From: Triticum aestivum
Lineage: Eukaryota > Streptophyta > Magnoliopsida > Poales > Poaceae
Assembly: GCF_018294505.1 (NCBI RefSeq)
Contig: NC_057808.1
Span: forward strand, 228,715,780 to 228,779,779
Direction: 5' to 3'
Length of the DNA: 64,000 bases
The translations under genes and the position numbers were made by a program. How positions within the stretch are numbered: the stretch's first letter is position 1; every line of letters starts with the position of its first letter. The notes below the pieces were generated by a model, which searched no databases, was not told where the DNA came from, and saw only the letters and a list, made by a program, of their open reading frames with translations. Below, one piece after another: positions 44,034 to 56,100 of the stretch.

Positions 44034-44206
44034 GGCCGATTCATCATATGCCTGCTGTAACTCCGGCTTGGGCGGGGAGTAGAATGAATCCTCTCGCGGC
44101 TGTATGAATAAGCCTGCTGCTGAGTCAAGGCTATCTGAAGGAGCTCTCTAACCCGTCGTGTCTCGACCGCTACTGGGGACTCACCTTCGATTGGGAGAGC
44201 TGCCAA

Positions 44207-45270
44207 TCATGAAGCGGCGGCGACTATGTTATCCAACGGGTTAGAGTAATGACCCGGAGGCGTTGAGACGTGCTGCGACAGGACATTGTCCTGACGAGGT
44301 GGGTCCATCGGACGCGATTGAACCGGCGCGCCCGATCCAGGTGCCTCCACCCGGTTTACCACTAGCGGGTTACTGGTTCCTGCTCCTCGCGTGTCAAAGA
44401 GATTCCTTGCCTCATAAACCGGAGGTAGGTGAGATCAGTACCTTCTCCTCATGACATCATTTGATGTGCTCTGATCTAACATAAGTCGGTAAGCCTGTGC
44501 ATCCAACTCGGCCCGCTCTGCAGCCATCCTGGTATCCTCAGCTGCCAGGTCTGCCTTGGCTTGAGTTATTTGATCCTTCACCTTCGCGATGTCCTTGTTA
44601 TGCTCATCCTGATTCGCCGGGTTAACTTCCACCAGCAGCGTTGCCAAAGCGTCAAATAAGTCAGACAAAACCTGTGCCGGCGGTCGCACAGGGCCTCCTG
44701 CCCCGGCTGCTGTCGCGCTACCGATCCGGAAATCATCGTCGTTGCAGTCGAAGAGTGTTGCGCAGGCTGTGTACCGGCCATGAAGATCGCAACCCGGCTC
44801 GGCGGATCGAAGGGGTCCGGAATACTGTCGCCATCGGAACAGCCCCCAAACTGGCCATCTTGTAGTTGGTACAACGACTCGGTCTCTCCGGTAGATGACT
44901 CGTCATCAGAGTAAATGGTGGTTTCACCACCAGATGCCGATCTAACCTTAGATTCCGCTCCGTGGATGACTCCCACGAAGGCACGCTTCATGGCGGGCTG
45001 AGCCCGGACAGGTCTCGCACCCTGAGCCGTTTCGACGATGTCGGTGCAGATGTCCGGCTCAGTGCCCGGCTCGCCAATCTTGTCGATGAAGACGCGAATA
45101 CCGCCGAAGGGGACCCGGTACCCGTACTCGATTGAGCCGGCCTCGGGGCCCCAGCCTGTGTTGTCGATGTAGAGCTTGCTGCGATGACTCCTGGTCATCC
45201 GGCCCACAGCGTATCCCGTGAGCCCTTCGAAGCTGCCCTCTAAGAACTCGACACCATCGTGCGATAGCCC
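44207..45270 (-). pseudogene. gag: Gypsy C gag N-terminal region, frames broken
   Basis: Two overlapping frames (44578-45273 and 44435-44689) encode a region before the gag core. It holds a segment with GWGPEAGSIEYGYRVPFGGI, an acidic part (YSDDESSTGETESLYQ) and a charged helical stretch near 44490-44610 (KDIAKVKDQITQAKADLAAE). The open frame runs right up to the junction with the copia 2 LTR, so its beginning is missing. 43919-44206 is a further short frame in the same region. Its role beyond gag is not recognised. Confidence 0.55.
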
Positions 45271-45980
45271 CACGGAAGTGTTTCAGAGTGTATCAGGTAG
45301 TCATCAAAATACCGGAGGGGGTACCGGACACCCCCGGGAGGGTAATGGGCCTATTGGGCCATTAGAGGGGAGCACACCAGCCCACAAGGGGCTGGCGCAC
45401 CTCTTATGGAAGCTGGCCAAGTGGGAGAAAGGTAAGGGGAATTTCGGCCTCCCGCTCCGGCAAATATGGTAAGGGGGGCGCCACTTGAGAAGGACCCCAA
45501 GTAGGATTCGGCCTACTTGGCGTCGCCTCCTCGCTGCTCCCTCTTCCCCCCGCCTATATATATGTGGGAGGGGGGCGCCACACATAACCACGACAATTTA
45601 TTAGCCATGTGCGGCGCCCCCTCCACCGTTTACACCCTCGGTCATTTTTTCGTAGTGCTTAGGCGAATCCCTGCGGAGATAGTTTCACCATCACTGTCGT
45701 GCTGCCGGAACTCATCCACTACTTTGCCGTCTTGCTGGATCAAGAAGGCGAGGACGTCACCGAGCTGAACGTGTGCTGAACACGGAGGTGCCGTATGTTC
45801 GGTACTCGACCGGTTGGGTCGCGAAGAAGTTCGACTACATCAACCGCGTTACTAAACGCTTCCGCTTACGGTCTACGAGGGTACATAGACACACTTTCCC
45901 CTCTCGTTGCTATGCATCTCCATGGATAGATCTTGCATGTGCGTAGATTTTTTTTGTTTTCCATGCAACATTTCCCAACA
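45271..45980 (+). repeat. Copia 2 3' LTR, part 2
   Basis: It resumes at CACGGAAGTGTTTCAGAGTG, the continuation of 32197 judged by the 5' LTR copy (25255-25275). A CTATATATATG TATA box is near 45554. It ends TTTCCCAACA at 45980. Confidence 0.9.
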
Positions 45981-46832
45981 CCGTGTGCACCGGACCCCCG
46001 TGCGCACGGGCGTAACTTACCCCGTGAGGACGGGCCCTACAGGATGGTTGGCTGATGATGGGCTGTTGGGCCTCCACTTCATCCACTTCGTCCCCATGCC
46101 TATATATTCCGTACCTAGGGTCATGTTTAGGGTTAGAAAAGATATATGTAAGATATTTGAGAGCTTTGCTCCTTCTACCGCTCCATTGGATATCAAGGCC
46201 TCTTAGGAGAGGATCCACTTGTGGATTTCAACACCTCCTCTTGGAGAAGACTACCATCATCAAGAGCTCATCTCTTAGGAGTGGGAAGAACTTTACCTAG
46301 TGCTTGTTTCCTTTGATTTTGCTTGTAATCTTGTGGATCTATGTGTTTGCTATTATAGTGGATGTGTGATTGGGTTTTGTTGGAGTGAATTCCTCTTTGT
46401 GTTCTTGGTGTTCATCCTTTTCCCCTTCAAAATGTGAAAAGATCCATCTTAGGGTTTCACCCTACATATGTTGTACGCATTCTATGTTTTGAGTTTGTTG
46501 TCTTCAACATGAACTGATTGTGATGCAATGAATTGAGATCACACTTCACGGACAGTTCATAAAAGAATCTTTTATATCATTCGCCTAATTTCTTGATATC
46601 ATATTTGACCTTCACACAATAAGCATAACGGGTCATCTAGTCATTTGAAAGGGTCACCAAAAATCCCACAAGACTAACTAAGCTACACGTTTACGGATCC
46701 TACCGGTAGAGATAAAATATGGAGGATATGTTGATATATACCATTCTCTTCGCCTCAAATTACTTGTCGCGGAAATGGATGTATTTAGGTTTTCTTCAAC
46801 GCGGACCCTCAAATCTTTTGCAACCGTCTGGA
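45981..46832. other. Unassigned flank, possibly an older LTR remnant
   Basis: There is no gene here. It opens with a GC-rich stretch containing the perfect 14-bp palindrome CCCGTGCGCACGGG (45997-46010). A TATA-like CTATATATTCC (46091-46101) and about 600 bp of AT-rich, transcript-leader-like sequence follow. Around 46750-46785 the words TCAAATTACTTGTCGC and ATGGATGTATTTAG resemble Stowaway-type MITE sequence. Bases 46828-46832 (CTGGA) are the copia 3 target site. Confidence 0.4.
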
Positions 46833-48520
46833 TGTTGGGGAACGTTGCATGGAAAACAAAAAAAATTCTACGCACACGCATGATCTATCTATGGAGATGC
46901 ATAGCAACGAGAGGGGAGAGTGTGTCTATGTACCCTCATAGACCGTAAGCGGAAGCGTTTAGTAACGCGGTTGATGTAGTCAAACTTCTTCCCTATCCAA
47001 TCGATCAAGTACCGAACGTACGGCACCTCCGCATTCAACACACGTTCAGCTCGGTGACATCCTTGCCATCTTGATCTATCAAGTTAGAAGAAGTAGTAGA
47101 TGAGTTCCGGAAGCACGACAGCATGGTGACGGTGGTGGTGATTCTATCTCCGCAGGGCTTCTCCTAAGCACTCCGAAAACTGTGAGGAGAGCGGCACCGC
47201 ACACGGCTAAGAGATTGTTGTGGTCTTGTGTGGCACCCCCTCCCTCATATATATAGGTGGGAAGGAGAGGTAGGCAGCCAGGAAGCGCCCCAAGGGAGGC
47301 CGAATCCCCCTTGGGATCCTGCCCTGGCCACCCCCCCTTACCATATGTGCCCGAGGGGGAAAGGAAGAGGGAGGAGAGGAAGGCAGGGGGAGGCCGAATC
47401 CCTTCCTTCCTTTTCTCCCCATGGCCGGCTGCCATAGGAGGGACGCGCCAGCCCCTTGTGGGCTGGTGTGCTCCTCTTACTTGGCCCATATGGCCCATAT
47501 ACCCCCTGGGGGTTCCCAGAACCCCTTCCGGTGATCCGATGACTACCCGGTACCTCTCGAAGCTCTTCCGGTGTCCAAATAGCATCGTCCTATATATCAA
47601 TCTTTACATCTCGACCATTCCGGAGCTCCTCTTCATATCCATGATCTCATCTGGGACTCCGAACAACATTCGGTCACCAAATCACATAACTCATATAACA
47701 CTATATCGTCGACGAACGTTAAGCGTGCGGACTCTACGGGTTCGAGAACTATGTAGACATGACCGAGACACCTCTCTGGTTCCTACATATTCTACGAAGA
47801 CCTTTATCGGTCGAACCTTATGACAACATACTTAATTCGCTTTGTCTGTCGGTATGTTACTTGCCCGAGATTCGATCGCCCGTATCTTCATACCTAGTTC
47901 AATCTCGTTACCGGCAAGTCTCTTTACTCATTCCGTAATGCATCATCTCGTAACTAACTCCTTAGTCACTCTTCTTGCAAGCTTCTTGTGATGTGTATTA
48001 CCGAGAGGGCCCAAAGATACCTCTCCGATACTCAAAGTGACAAATCCTAAACTCGATCCATGCCAACTCAATAGACACCGTCGGTTATACCTGTAGAGCA
48101 TCTTTATGATCACCCAGTTACGTTGTGACATTTGATAGCACACAAGGTATTCCTCCGGTATCCGGGAGTTGCATGATCTCATAGTCGAGAATATGTATTT
48201 GACATTAAGAAAGCAATAGCAATAAATTGAACGATCATATGCTAAGCTAACAGATGGGTCTTGTCCATCACATGATTCTCCTAATGATGTGATCCCGTTA
48301 TCAAGTGACAACACATGTCTATGGTAAGGAAACCTTAACCATCTTTGATCAATGAGCTAGTCTACTAGAGGCTTACTAGGGACACGGTATTTGTTTATGT
48401 ATCCACACATGTATTTAAGTTCCAATCAATACAATTCTAGCATTAATAATAAACCTTTATAGTGAATAAGGGAATATAAAATAACAACTTTATTATTGCC
48501 TCTAGGGCATATTTCCTTCA
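46833..48520 (-). repeat. 3' LTR of copia 3
   Basis: The plus strand runs TGTTGGGGAACG...CATATTTCCTTCA, 1688 bp. The TATA box region CATATATATAGG is near 47247-47258. It is collinear with 61398-63126. Confidence 0.93.
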
Positions 48521-48535
48521 GTCTCGCACTTCCAC
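48521..48535 (-). other. Polypurine tract of copia 3
   Basis: On the minus strand GTGGAAGTGCGAGAC directly precedes the LTR start TGAAGG. It has two changes from the tract of copia 1 and 2. Confidence 0.75.
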
Positions 48536-48553
48536 TAGAGTCAATAATCAAGA

Positions 48554-49858
48554 TTACATTGTAATGAATCTAACACCCATGGAGTCGTTGTGCTGATCAT
48601 GTTTTGCTTGCGGAAGAGGCTGAGTCAACGGGTCTGCTACATTCAGATCCGTATGTATTTTGCAAATCTCTATGTCTCCATCCTTGACCTTTTCACGAAT
48701 GGAGTTGAAGCGTCTCTTGATGTGTTTGGTTCTCTTATGAAACCTGGATTCCTTCGCTAAGGCAATTGCTCTAGTGTTGTCACAAAAGATTTTCATTGGA
48801 CCCGATGCACTGGGTATTACACCAAGATCGGATATGAACTCCTTCATCCAGACTCCTTCATGTGCTTCTTCCGAAGTAGCTATGTACTCCGCTTCACACA
48901 TAGATCCCGCCATGATGCTTTGCTTGGAACTGCACCAACTGATAGCTCCACCTTTCAATATAAATACATATTCGATTTGTGACTTAGAGTCATCCGGATT
49001 AGTGTCGAAGCTAACATCGACATAACCATTTACGATGAGCTCTTCGTCACCTCCATAAACGAGAAACATATCCTTGGTTCTTTTCAGGTACTTTAGGATA
49101 TTCTTGACCGCCGTCCAGTGATCCACTCCTGGATTACTTTGGTACCTCCCTGCCAAACGTATGGCAAGGCACACATCTGGGCTGGTACTCAACATAGCAT
49201 ACATGATAGAACCTATGGATGAGGCATAGGGAATGACTTTCATTTTCTCTTTATCTTCTGAAGTGGTCGGGCTTTGAGTCTGACTCAATTTCACACCTTG
49301 TCACACAAGCAAGAACCCTTTCTTTGACAGATCCATTTTGAACTTCTTCAAAACTTTATCAAGGTATGTGCTTTGTGAAAGTCCTATTAAGCGTCTCGAT
49401 CTATCCCTATAGATTTTGATGCCCAATATATAAGCAGCTTCACCGAAGTCTTTCATTGAAAAATTCGTATTCAAGTATCCTTTTATGCTATCCAAAAATT
49501 CTATATCATTTCCGATCAACAATATGTCGTCCACATATAATATCAGAAATGCTACAGAGCTCTCACTCACTTTCTTGTAAATACAGGCTTCACGGTAAGT
49601 CTGTATAAAACCATATGCTTTGGTCACCTCATCAAAGCGTATATTCCAATTCCGAGATGCTTGCACCAGTCCATAGATGGATCGCTGGAGCTTGCACACT
49701 TTGTTAGGACCTTTAGGATCGACAAAACCTTCTGGTTGCATCATATATAACTCTTCTTTAAGAAATCCATTAAGGAATGCAGTTTTGACGTCCATCTGCC
49801 AGATTTCATAATTATAAAATGCAGCAATTTCTAACATGATTTGGACAGACTTAAGCAT
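48554..49858 (-). pseudogene. pol: Copia 3 reverse transcriptase and RNase H
   Basis: One frame is split by a TGA at 49301-49303. The RT half (49858-49304) has QMDVKTAFLNGFLKEELYM, GLVQASRNWNIRFDEV and FLILYVDDILLIGND (49519-49548). The RNase H half (49294-48554) has YVDVSFDTNPDDSKSQIEY, GSMCEAEYIATSEE and FCDNTRAIALAKE; in this last motif copia 1 and 2 have DNTG, so Gly is replaced by Arg. It ends VRFITM near the purine tract. It is homologous to 29870-31173 in copia 2. Confidence 0.9.
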
Positions 49859-49860
49859 CG

Positions 49861-50281
49861 CTACGGGTGAGAAAGTCTCATCGTAGTCAACTTCCTGAAC
49901 TTGTCGAAAATATTTCGCGACAAGTCGAGCTTTGTAGACAATAACATTTCCATCAGCGTCAGTCTTCTTCTTGAAGATTCATTTATTCTCAATGGCTTGC
50001 CGATCAACGGGCAAGTCCACCAAAGTGCATACTTTGTTCTCATACATGGATCCTATCTCAGATTTTATGGCCTCAAGCCATTTATCGGAATCTGGGCTCA
50101 TCATAGCTTCTTCATAGTTCGTAGGTTCGCCATGGTCCAATAACATGACTTCTAGGACAGGATTACCGTACCACTCTGGTGCGGATCGTGCTCTGGTCGA
50201 CCTACGAGGTTCAGTAGTAACTTGATCTGAACTTTCATGATCATTATCATTTGCTTCCTCTGTAGTTGGTGTTGGCATCAC
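49861..50281 (-). pseudogene. pol: Copia 3 RT N-terminal region
   Basis: 50281-49979 encodes the linker and RT entry (SDQVTTEPRRSTRARSAPEW, EPTNYEEAMMSPDSDKWLEA). The frame is then lost; sequence resembling the start of RT continues to 49861 in other frames. It corresponds to 29448-29869 of copia 2, which is broken in the same interval. Confidence 0.75.
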
Positions 50282-50293
50282 GGGAACCGTTTT

Positions 50294-51460
50294 CTATGAT
50301 GTGCTACTTTCCAATTCGAGAGAAGGTACAATTACCTCAGCAAGTTCTACTTTCCTCCCACTCACTTCTTTCGAGAGAAACTCCTTCTCTAGAGAGGATC
50401 CATTCTTGGCAACAAAGATCTTGCCTTCAGATCTGTGGTAGAAGGTGTACCCAATCGTTTCCTTAGGGTATCCTAGGAAGACACACTTATTTGATTTATG
50501 TTCGAGTGTATCAGACTGAAGCCTTTTAACATAAACGTCGCATCCCCAGACTTTAAGAAACGACAGCTTAGGTTTCTTGCCAAACCACAGTTCATACGGT
50601 GTCGTCTCAACGGATTTAGATGGTGACCTATTTAATGTGAATGCGGCTGTCTCTAATGCATAACCCCAAAACGGTAGTGGTAAATCGGTAAGAGACATCA
50701 TAGAACGCACCATATCTAATAAAGTATGGTTACAACATTCGGACACACCATTATGCTATGGTGTTCCAGGTGGTGTGAGTTATGAAACAATTCCACATTG
50801 TTTTAAATGAAGGCCAAACTCGTAACTCAAATATTCGCCTCCGCGATCAGATCGTAGAAAGTTTATTTTCTTGTTACCATGATTCTCCTCTTTACTCTGA
50901 ATTTCCTTGAACTTTTCAAATGTTTCGGACTTGTGTTTCATCCAGTAGATATATCCATACCTACTCAAATCATCTGTAAAGGTCAAAAAATAACGATACC
51001 TGCCGCGCACCTCAACACTCATCGGACCGCATACATCGGTATGTATTACTTCCAAGAAGTCATTAACTCGCTCCATTGTTCCAGAGAACAAAGTTTTAGT
51101 CATCTTGCCCATGAGGCATGCTTCGCAAGTATCAAATGATTCATAATCAAGTGATTCCAAAACTCCATCCGCATGGAGTTTCTTCATGCGCTTTACAACA
51201 ATATGACCTAAACGGCGCCGCCACAAGTACGTTGTACTATCATTATCAACTTTGCATCTTTTGGCATCAATATTATGAATATGTGTATCACTACAATCGT
51301 GGTTCAACAAGAATAGACCATTCATCAAGGGTGCATGACCATAAAAGTTATAACTCTTATAAATAGACCAACCATGATTTTCCCATTTAAATGAATAACC
51401 GTCTTGGAATAAACAAGATCCAGATATAATGTTCATGATCAACGCTCCACCAAATAACAA
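50294..51460 (-). pseudogene. pol: Copia 3 pre-integrase and integrase
   Basis: 51460-50780 holds the pre-integrase zinc region (LWRRRLGHIVVKRMKKLHAD ... CEACLMGKM) and the integrase core Asp residues (EVIHTDVCGPMSV, FLRSDRGGEYLSYEF). After a frame break at 50780-50746 the second piece (50746-50294) starts MSECCNHTLLDMVRSMM, where the catalytic Glu region (SERRNHT in copia 2) has CC for RR, and continues with WGCDVYVKRLQ. In LWRRRLGHI the usual first His is Arg, which would damage the zinc site. Confidence 0.87.
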
Positions 51461-52535
51461 TTATTGAGGTCTAAAACTAATCCCGAAGGTAGATGTAGAG
51501 GTAGCGTGCCGACGGCGATCACAGCGACCTTGGAACCATTCCCCACGCGCATCGTCACCTCGTCCTTAGCCAATCTTCGTTTATTCTGCAGCTCCTGTTT
51601 CGAGTTACAAATATGAGCAACGGAACCAGTATCAAATACCCAGGCACTACTAAAAGCTTTAGTAAGGTAGACATAAGTAACATGTATATCAAATGTACCT
51701 TTGTTCACTTTGCCATCCTTCTTATACGCCAAGTATTTGGGGCAGTTCCGCTTCAAGTGACCACCCCCTTTGCAGTAGAAGCACTCAGTTTCAGGCTTGG
51801 GTCCAGCTTTGGGCTTCTTCCCGGGAGTGGCAACTTGCTTTCCATTCTTCTTGAATTTCCCTTTCTTTCCCTTGCCCTTCTTCTTGAAACTAGTGGTCTT
51901 GTTAACCATCCACACTTGATGCTCCTTCTTGATTTCTACCTCCACGGCCTTAAGCATCGCCAAGAGCTCGGGAATCGTTTTCGTCATCCCTTGCATATTA
52001 TAGTTCATCATGAAGACTTTGTAGCTTGGTGGCAGTGATTGAATAACTCTGTCAATAACACTATCAACTGGAAGTTCAACTCCCAGCTGAGTGAAGTGGT
52101 TATGATACCCAGACATTTTGAGTATGTGTTCACTGGCAGAACTGTTCTCCTCCATCTTGCAGCTATAGAACATGTTGGAGACTTCATATCTCTCAACCTG
52201 TGCACTTGCTTGAAATATTAACTTCAACTCTTGGAACATATCATATGCTCATGACGTTCAAAACGTCTTTGAAGTCCCGGTTCTAAGCCTTAAAGCATGG
52301 CACACTGAACTATCGAGTAGTCATCACATCGAGCCTACCAGGCGTTCATAACATCTGCAGTAGCTCCTGTAGCAGGTCTGTTACCTAGCAGTGCATCAAG
52401 GACATAATTCTTCTGTGCAGCAATGAGAATAATCCTCAAGTTATGGACCCAGTCCGTGTAGTTGCTACCATCATCTTTCAACTTAGCTTTCTCTAGAAAC
52501 GCAATAAAATTCAGGGGAACGGTAGCACGGGCCGT
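51439..52535 (-). pseudogene. gag-pro: Copia 3 gag and protease
   Basis: The N-terminus (ATVPLNFIAFLEKAKLKDDG, SNYTDWVHNLRIILIAAQKN) begins at 52535, but the expected ATG is ACG here. A TAG lies near 52333-52335 after DVMNAW. The main open frame, 52239-51439, holds the gag helices (VIDRVIQSLPPSYKVFMMNY), the Lys-rich patch, an intact CCHC knuckle CFYCKGGGHLKRNC and the protease AWVFDTGSVAHICNS, then VTMRVGNGSKVAVIAVGTLP. It overlaps the integrase frame by 22 bases in another phase. Confidence 0.88.
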
Positions 52536-52733
52536 TGATCTACAACATAGATATGCAAAACTATTAAGACTAAGTTCATGATAAATTAACTTCAATTAAT
52601 CAAATTACTAATGAACTCCCACTTAAATAAACATCCGTCAAGTTATCTAAGTGATACATGATCCAAATCAACTAACCCATGTCCGATCATCATGTGAGAT
52701 GGGATAGTCTTCAATGGTGAACATCTCTATGTT
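52536..52733 (-). other. Copia 3 leader, gag-proximal part
   Basis: This is non-coding leader collinear with 27030-27230 of copia 2, reversed. It ends at the LINE B insertion; 52722-52733 (CATCTCTATGTT) is the LINE target duplication. Confidence 0.85.
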
Positions 52734-52865
52734 TTTTTTGACCAGTAAAATAGTAGGAGAGGCTCCTACTGTGAATTGAATAAAAGAATAGTAAGTTTAC
52801 ATAGTCTTTTTACAAATCCATCTCCCCTTTGGGGAATGGAGAGAAGAGAGGGTGGGAGAAGCTAC

Positions 52866-53168
52866 TTAATGCAAGGTATGTAAGAAAGAAAGTAGAAAGG
52901 GTTTATTCTTTTCTCCCACCCTATAACTTAGGATGGATAGGTCTTCCTTCAGCCTAGCCAGCCAAGAACTTCTTGATGGTGTAATCCCTCTAAAGTGCTT
53001 GTTGTTTCTTTCTTTCCAAATGCTCCAAGCCGATTGCAGAAAGATTTCAATGAATAGTGGCCTATTCCATGAGTTTTTGGCTGATTCAACCCACTCCAAT
53101 CTATTGTCTTGTGTGGACCCGCGCATACCAATATCTGTCCAGCATTGTTGGCTAAAAGGGCAGCCCAA
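52866..53168 (-). pseudogene. LINE B ORF2 C-terminus after frameshift
   Basis: This frame (MGCPFSQQCW, WNRPLFIEIFLQSAWSIWKE, FRGITPSRSSWLARLKEDL) continues the zinc-binding RT-associated domain (zf-RVT type) whose first half is in the main ORF2 frame. A one-base loss near 53175-53185 separates them. It ends at 52866, close to the 3' end. Confidence 0.8.
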
Positions 53169-56100
53169 GAAAAGATGCTCACCGTTTCATCCATGCAGGT
53201 TGGGCATAGAAGACAGCCAAAGTTGGGTCCAATGTTATAGTGCCTCCTTTTGAGCATGTTTCTAGTATTCAATCTGTCAGAAAGAAGTAGCCAACCGAAC
53301 ACTTTGATTTTCATGGTGGCTTTAGACTTCCATAGCCACGTATACGCATGATGTGCTTGAATATCTCGAAAGTAGAAGGCATAGAATTTGTTGGCCGAGT
53401 AATGAGGAGATCCCCAGATGCACGACCACTCATCATGCATTGTGTGTTCGGCAAGTTGCACTTCCGAAGTATGTCTTTGCAACTCTCTGGTTTCTGCATG
53501 CGCCTGTGCTGAGAGTGGAAGATGAAACGATTCCTGTAAGCTGACAGATCCCAAGAAGTCACGAACTGATATGTCTTCATCTATTGCAAAATAAAAAGCT
53601 CGTGGGTGTGATTCAGCAAAGATTTCCCCCAACCACATATCCTTCCAGAACAGACTAGTAGCACCATTGTTCACATTGATCTGGGTGATACCTCTGTATG
53701 TTGGCATTAATTTAGTGACGTCACGCCACCAAAAAGACCCGACGGGTTCAGTAGCATGTGGAATCTTGGTGTTGTAATAAGTGGTCCAAATTAGTTCCAC
53801 CCAAGGAAGGTCCCAGTGATTATAAAACTTGTGGAGAAACTTGAGGAGGAGTGCTTCATTTTGTATCTTCAGATTGAGTACTCCAAGCCCTCCGCATTTC
53901 TTTGGTTTACATACCATGTCCCATGCAGCAAGGGAGTTGCATTTATCACCTTGGTCCGTTTTCTTTGTCCAGAGGCTTTTTCTGCGGATCTTATCTAGAA
54001 GTTCAATGATTCCAGTTGGTAGTTTAAGCATGCACATGGCAAATATAATGAGGGAGGTTATCGCCGAGTTCAGCAAGGATAATTTGGCTCCATAAGAGAT
54101 CATGTTGAGGGTTGCCGATAACCTTCTTTCCAGACGACAAACCAAAGGCATGAGATCGTGCATGGTGGGCTTTGTAGTTCCCATAGGGAGACCAAGGTAA
54201 GTAAATGGCATCTTGCCCACGACACATCCAAAAATGTTGGCCAAACTGTTGTAGACTGGTTCTTCACAGTTGAGCGGGACAAGGGTGGATTTGTGAAAGT
54301 TGATCTTGAAGCCAATAGAGGTGGCATAGTCTGAAAGTATGTTCTTGATTGTTGTTGCTTGTAGAGGACAAGCTGGCATAGCGAGGATCGTGTCATCCGC
54401 ATACTGGATCACCGGGTAATCTTTCTGTCTATTGTTTGGGAATGGCAACTTAATGAGATCTCTGGCAAAGGCATCATTGATTACAGCTTGCAACAAGTCC
54501 GCGGCCAGAACAAAAATGAGGGGGGACAAGGGATCACCTTGGCAAACACCACAAATGCAATGGAATATGCGTCCAGGTACCCCATTCAGAAGGACCACAG
54601 ATTTTTCGATGGTGAAAATGCATTTGATCCAGCCTAGCCACTTATCATTAAATCCCATGTTCCTCATGATCTCAAGAATGGCATCGTGATCGATTGTATC
54701 AAAGGCTTTGGCAAAGTCTAGTTTAAGTAGCACAGTCTCTTTTTTGGAAGCTTGGCACTGGTAGATGTATTCAAAGGCCCAAGCCAGACAGTCTTGGATC
54801 GTGCGACCTTTGAGGAAGCCGTATTGATTGCGATGGACTATCTTGAGAATAAGTTTTTGTAGCCGGTTAGCCAAAAGTTTGGTGATCACCTTAAGACAGC
54901 AATTAAGCAACGTTATTGGTCTGCAATCATTGACAGATGAGGGCGCATTGGTCTTTGGGATCAGAGTAATAAGGCCCTCATTAATGCTCTCAAGGTTGAG
55001 ATTGCCATCAAAGAATTGGTTGCATAGCTTATAAAAATCCTCCTTGATCACCTCCCAACAGGACTTCAGGAAAATGCCAGTAAAGCCATCAGGGCCCGGG
55101 GCACGATCAGCTGGCATCACTTTAATCACATTATCTATCTCCTCCTTAGTGAATGGCATTGTGAGTTCATCAAGGCCCTCAATTCTTTTGATGATGCGGG
55201 ATAGGTCAAATTTCATGTCATGATGCGATTTCGTACCAAGTCTCTCTTTGAAGGCTTGAAAGATAATGGATTCTTTGCTTGTGTGGTCTTCTGCACACAA
55301 ACCCGAGTCTGTCGTGAGGGTTGCAATGTTGTTTCTTCGATATCTTTCAGACGCCATGGATTGGAAAAAGTTGGAGTTTTCATCACCAAACTGTACCCAC
55401 CGAACCGTGCAACGCTTCTTCCAATATTGATTTTGGTATGACAAAAGTCTCAGGAGATGTTTCTTGAGAATAATCCTGAAATTTGCTTCTAGTATTGTGA
55501 GGGGCCTCTTGTTCTCCAGCCCATCAATTTTAAGCAAAGCCTTGTTAGTATTCTCAATCACAATAGATAACTTAGAGATATTCTTACTCCAAATTTTCAG
55601 ATCATGTCGTAAATTCTTGAGCTTTTTGCAAAGATTGGTCGCCATGTTCTGAGAAGCCACTGGTTTGGTCCATGACCTCTTAACAGTGTCCAAAAACCCC
55701 GTGTGCTGGATCCAGTAGGACTCAAATCTGAAGAGTTTGGATCGTGGAATTTTTGTTTCAATATTAATAACACAAGGTATGTGATCGGAAACTGGTCAGC
55801 CAAGGGGTTTAACCAGGGTATTCGGGTATGAACTGGTCCAGTGATTGCTTGTAAAAAACCAGTCAATCTGTTCGAGCAAGGGGTCAGTTTGCATATTACT
55901 CCAAGTGTAAGCCTGACCCTTGAGAGGTAGTTCAATTAAAGCCTGTGTTCTAATGAAGTCATTAAAGGTGATCATATCGCCAAAATTACCCCCTGGTTTA
56001 TTACGATTGTCAGGCCCTCTGATGAAATTAAAATTGCCAATGAGAAGCCAATCCTCATCCGTGGGGATATTAAGAGAGAATAACCAAGCAATGAAGTTAT

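Larger units (their letters stand above)
32198..45270 (-). mobile_element. Gypsy C (Tat lineage) lacking its 5' LTR
   Basis: The element reads leftwards: gag N-terminal region (to ~45270), gag-protease, RT-RNase H, archaeal-type RNase H plus integrase, a long 3' region with an opposite-strand gene and repeats, purine tract, and a 543-bp 3' LTR (32198-32740). The copia 2 LTR continues almost without loss on both sides. A second LTR and a PBS should lie at the right end, but neither is present there. The archaeal-type RNase H and the antisense accessory gene are Tat-lineage traits. Confidence 0.88.
25191..45980 (+). mobile_element. Copia 2 (BARE/Angela-type), interrupted by gypsy C
   Basis: The order is: partial 5' LTR (to 25995), PBS, leader, gag, protease, integrase, RT and RNase H, purine tract, 3' LTR part 1 (31207-32197), gypsy C insertion, 3' LTR part 2 (about 45271-45980). 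The 5' LTR lacks its first ~900 bp where it meets LINE A; either LINE A inserted there or a deletion occurred. All coding parts carry breaks. Confidence 0.9.

Noticed and set aside
46750..46790. Possible complete Stowaway-type MITE
   Set aside because: Only one end-like stretch is seen; no matching inverted terminal repeat or TA duplication could be found, so it is listed only as a resemblance.
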